Origin: Candidatus Omnitrophota bacterium | GTDB taxonomy: Bacteria; Omnitrophota; Gorgyraeia; Zapsychrales; Aceulaceae | Direction of reading: 5' to 3' | Assembly (NCBI GenBank): GCA_028693815.1 | Contig: JAQUUP010000017.1 | Location: forward strand, 1-43,320 | DNA: 43,320 nt | Part shown: positions 41,147 through 43,320 of the stretch, piece after piece | Position numbering within the stretch: position 1 is the stretch's first letter | How the letters are laid out: every line of letters starts with the position of its first letter | Made by a program: the position numbers and the translations under genes | The notes under the pieces: generated by a model | Seen by the model: only the letters and a program-made list of their open reading frames with translations | Told to the model about the DNA's origin: nothing | The model's database searches: none

Positions 41147-41899
41147 CTAACAATTTTTAATAATACCTAAGAATGAATCTATTTTTAAAGCAGCGCCACC
41201 AACAAGCGCACCGTCAATATCTTTTTGCCCCATTAATTCCTTTGCGTTGTCCGGCTTAACACTCCCACCGTACTGAAGACGTACACTTTGCGCAACTTCC
41301 TCGTTGTGCATTTCTTTTAAAAGACCACGAATAAACGAGTGTATTTCTTGCGCTTGCTCTGGACTTGCCGTCTTGCCTGTTCCAATTGCCCACACAGGTT
41401 CGTAGGCAATAATAATCTTTTTCATTTCGTCAGCGCTAAACCCTTTGAGAGAATTCTCGACGTGATCTTTAACAACGTCAAAAGCTTTATTGGCTTCTCT
41501 TTGCTCAAGATTTTCTCCAACACAAACAATCGGAATCAATCCACCGGCGAGCGCGGCTTTAACTTTGTTGTTAACCGTTTCGTTTGTTTCGCCAAAATAT
41601 TGTCGCCTTTCAGAGTGACCAATAATAACGTACTGGCACCCAGCATCCTTTAACAAAGGAACAGACACTTCCCCTGTAAAAGCACCAGAATCTTCCCAGT
41701 ACAAATCTTGCGCCCCAAGCCCAACGTTAGAGCCGGCGACCACTTTTTTCACTTCTGAAAGCGCTGTAAAAACTGGACAAACAACAATGTCGACATTTGT
41801 AATCCCAGCAGCTTCTTTCTTGATTCCAGAGGCTAATTCAACAGCTTCTGAAATGGTTTTATTTAATTTCCAATTTCCTGCAATAATTATTTTTCTCAT
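41147..41899 (-). CDS. tpiA: Triosephosphate isomerase
   Basis: This full-length enzyme (250 residues) interconverts dihydroxyacetone phosphate and glyceraldehyde 3-phosphate. The catalytic set is intact: K11 in GNWKLNK, H95 in IIGHSERR, E167 in AYEPVWAIGTG. The phosphate loop has YGGSVKPDN and GALVGGAAL. The start ATG at 41899 follows GGAGATC. It is a housekeeping glycolytic gene between a small four-helix-bundle gene and secG. Confidence 0.98.
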   Translation of the reverse strand: MRKIIIAGNWKLNKTISEAVELASGIKKEAAGITNVDIVVCPVFTALSEVKKVVAGSNVGLGAQDLYWEDSGAFTGEVSVPLLKDAGCQYVIIGHSERRQYFGETNETVNNKVKAALAGGLIPIVCVGENLEQREANKAFDVVKDHVENSLKGFSADEMKKIIIAYEPVWAIGTGKTASPEQAQEIHSFIRGLLKEMHNEEVAQSVRLQYGGSVKPDNAKELMGQKDIDGALVGGAALKIDSFLGIIKNC

Positions 41900-41947
41900 A
41901 ATGATCTCCGATCCAGTATCTAGTATATAGTATGTTGTATTTTGTAA

Positions 41948-42310
41948 CTAAACCAATTTCTTCAAAAGCGAAGAAATCATCTTGCCCAAGTAATTCATTT
42001 TTTCAAAAACATTTTTTAAATCTTCGAAACTAACATATTTTAACTTTTCAGCTACAATCAGTTGCGTTTCCAGCTCTGCCAAAGAACCAAGAGCAATAAA
42101 CAAAAATTGTCGATACTCCTTGTTATGATACCTTTTAAAACCTTCTGCAATATTTGAAGGAACCGATACGCTCGCACGTCTAATCTGAGAAGTCAGTCCG
42201 TAAATTTCTTCTTTAGGAAAAGCTTTTGTTATCCGATAAGAATCTTCTACTATCTCAATGCCTTTTTTCCAAATCCGAAGATCCTTAAAACTTTTTATCT
42301 TCTCTTCCAT
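41948..42310 (-). CDS. Four-helix-bundle protein (23S rRNA intervening-sequence family)
   Basis: This 120-residue helical protein has the family pattern: FKDLRIWKKGIEIVEDSYRI, the conserved LTSQIRRASVSVPSNIAEGF, and YRQFLFIALGSLAELETQL. The family was first seen in intervening sequences of 23S rRNA genes but is common as free-standing genes; its role is not established. It sits between pgk and tpiA, splitting a normally tight pair. The flanks (41910-41945 and 42311-42371) hold short irregular repeats (AGTATATAG, AAATACTAAATAC), which suggests it moved into the operon as a unit. ATG at 42310 is the first in frame. Confidence 0.92.
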   Translation of the reverse strand: MEEKIKSFKDLRIWKKGIEIVEDSYRITKAFPKEEIYGLTSQIRRASVSVPSNIAEGFKRYHNKEYRQFLFIALGSLAELETQLIVAEKLKYVSFEDLKNVFEKMNYLGKMISSLLKKLV

Positions 42311-42371
42311 CTTTACTGCTCGCTATTCCCTAATTACGACATCCCAAATACTAAATACCATATACTGCTTG

Positions 42372-43320
42372 CTATTTATCCTTCAAAGCTGTAATGCCTG
42401 GCAACTCTTTTCCTTCTAAAAATTCCAGCGACGCGCCGCCACCTGTTGAAATGTGTGTCATCGCATCTTCGACATTAAACTTGCTAACCGCAGCAGCCGA
42501 ATCCCCTCCGCCAACAATACTTGTCACACCCTTTAGCGTTGCAATATATTCCGCAATCTCTTTTGTGCCTTGGGCATATTCATCAACTTCAAAAACACCA
42601 ACTGGACCGTTCCAAACAATTGTCTTTGCCGTCGACAACACTTCTTCAAATTTCTTGATCGTTTCTGGACCGATATCAAGACTTTCCCAGCCATCAGGAA
42701 TATCTGTCACAATCTTTCGTGTTTCTGGTTTATCAAACCCTTCAACAATCAAAAAATCACTTGTCAGCTCTATGCGGACACCTTTTTCTTTTGCCTTTTT
42801 CAAAAGCTCACCTGCAATCTCAACTTTATCTGCCTCAAGCTTTGAATTTCCAACATTTTTTCCTTGAGATTTCAAAAACGTATACGCCATTCCGCCGCCG
42901 ATTAAAATCGCATCCGCTTTTTCAAGCAGATTCTCAACCAAAACAATTTTATCAGAAACCTTGGCCCCACCTAAAATAACAACAAAAGGTCTTTCGGGAT
43001 TTGTCACCACCCCTCCAAGATACTTAATTTCTTTTTCCAGAAGGAATCCCGCGCCAGCCGACAAATACTCTGTAATCCCCGCAACAGAAGCATGCGCCCG
43101 ATGCGCTGTTCCAAAAGCATCATTCACGTACACATCTGCCAAAGATGCAAGACTTTTTGCAAATTCCGGATCATTTTTCTTTTCTTGCTTATAAAAACGT
43201 AGATTTTCTAAAAGAATCACTCGCTCTTTAGATCCATCAATCTTTGCCTTAACCTCATCGCCAATGCAATCATCAAGCTTCAAAACTTTCTCGCCCAAAA
43301 GCTCTTCAAGGCGTGCCGCC
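42372..43320 (-). CDS. pgk: Phosphoglycerate kinase, C-terminal part (cut by the window end)
   Basis: About 315 residues of phosphoglycerate kinase are visible, which makes ATP from 1,3-bisphosphoglycerate. The frame stays open to the window edge (AARLEELLGEKV), so roughly the first 80 residues lie outside. Landmarks are ERVILLENLRF, VNDAFGTAHRAHAS, VILGGAKVSDKI, ILIGGGMAYTF, WNGPVGVFE and the nucleotide loop GGGDSAAAVSK. The end is normal (LPGITALKDK). An internal TTG at 43298 is not the start. It would be the first visible gene of the glycolytic run. Confidence 0.97.
   Translation of the reverse strand, partial: AARLEELLGEKVLKLDDCIGDEVKAKIDGSKERVILLENLRFYKQEKKNDPEFAKSLASLADVYVNDAFGTAHRAHASVAGITEYLSAGAGFLLEKEIKYLGGVVTNPERPFVVILGGAKVSDKIVLVENLLEKADAILIGGGMAYTFLKSQGKNVGNSKLEADKVEIAGELLKKAKEKGVRIELTSDFLIVEGFDKPETRKIVTDIPDGWESLDIGPETIKKFEEVLSTAKTIVWNGPVGVFEVDEYAQGTKEIAEYIATLKGVTSIVGGGDSAAAVSKFNVEDAMTHISTGGGASLEFLEGKELPGITALKDK

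Noticed and set aside
42394-42867. 157-codon open frame antisense to pgk
   Set aside because: It is a shadow of the conserved pgk frame, without ribosome site or known domain. The same holds for other antisense frames in this window.

Overview
The window is AT-rich bacterial chromosome. Two features suggest a member of the Omnitrophota (candidate phylum OP3): very large secreted proteins, and a pair of paralogues that share one N-terminal and one C-terminal module. I recall that module pair from Omnitrophota hypothetical proteins, but I could not search for it, so the taxonomy is an inference. There is no transposase, integrase, CRISPR array, rRNA or recognisable tRNA.

Layout. (1) 1-3097, minus strand: an SMC ATPase whose frame stops before the C-terminal ATPase half, an acyl carrier protein and a small helix-turn-helix protein. 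(2) 3098-3628: divergent regulatory DNA with two promoter candidates and a phased TTACAT array. (3) 3629-6762, plus strand: acyl-CoA dehydrogenase, EtfB and an EtfA with an N-terminal ferredoxin domain. This is the gene order of the caffeoyl-CoA reductase (carCDE) type of electron-bifurcating complex. (4) 6763-14840, plus strand: two secreted beta-propeller/surface proteins, each in a matching cassette of a related promoter region, an RNA leader, an identical 13-bp hairpin and an identical terminator stem. The second leader is a clear c-di-GMP-I (GEMM-I) riboswitch; the first keeps only part of it. (5) 14991-31279, minus strand: two translationally coupled genes for secreted multidomain proteins of 1388 and 4041 aa. 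They have the same ends and different middles. The large one carries many domains, several of normally cytosolic type (HAD, GNAT-like, methyltransferase-like, ParB-like, transglutaminase-like, FHA), joined by a recurrent TASSDI linker. (6) 31711-43320, minus strand: glgC, a polytopic membrane/TPR protein, an Opp-type peptide transporter (ATPases, permeases, binding protein), secG, tpiA, a four-helix-bundle protein and the 3' part of pgk. The conserved glycolytic pgk-tpiA-secG core is continued by peptide uptake and glycogen synthesis genes.

How the parts connect. All three large secreted-protein transcription units carry a GAAAGCGYTTKC box 41-43 bp upstream of a TATACT/TATCTT -10 element. This suggests that the two propeller proteins and the giant pair form one regulon, with c-di-GMP control added on at least one unit. 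The giant pair also shows in-frame insertions built of inverted repeats at places where the paralogues differ. The most novel material is the giant-protein module system and its proposed control.
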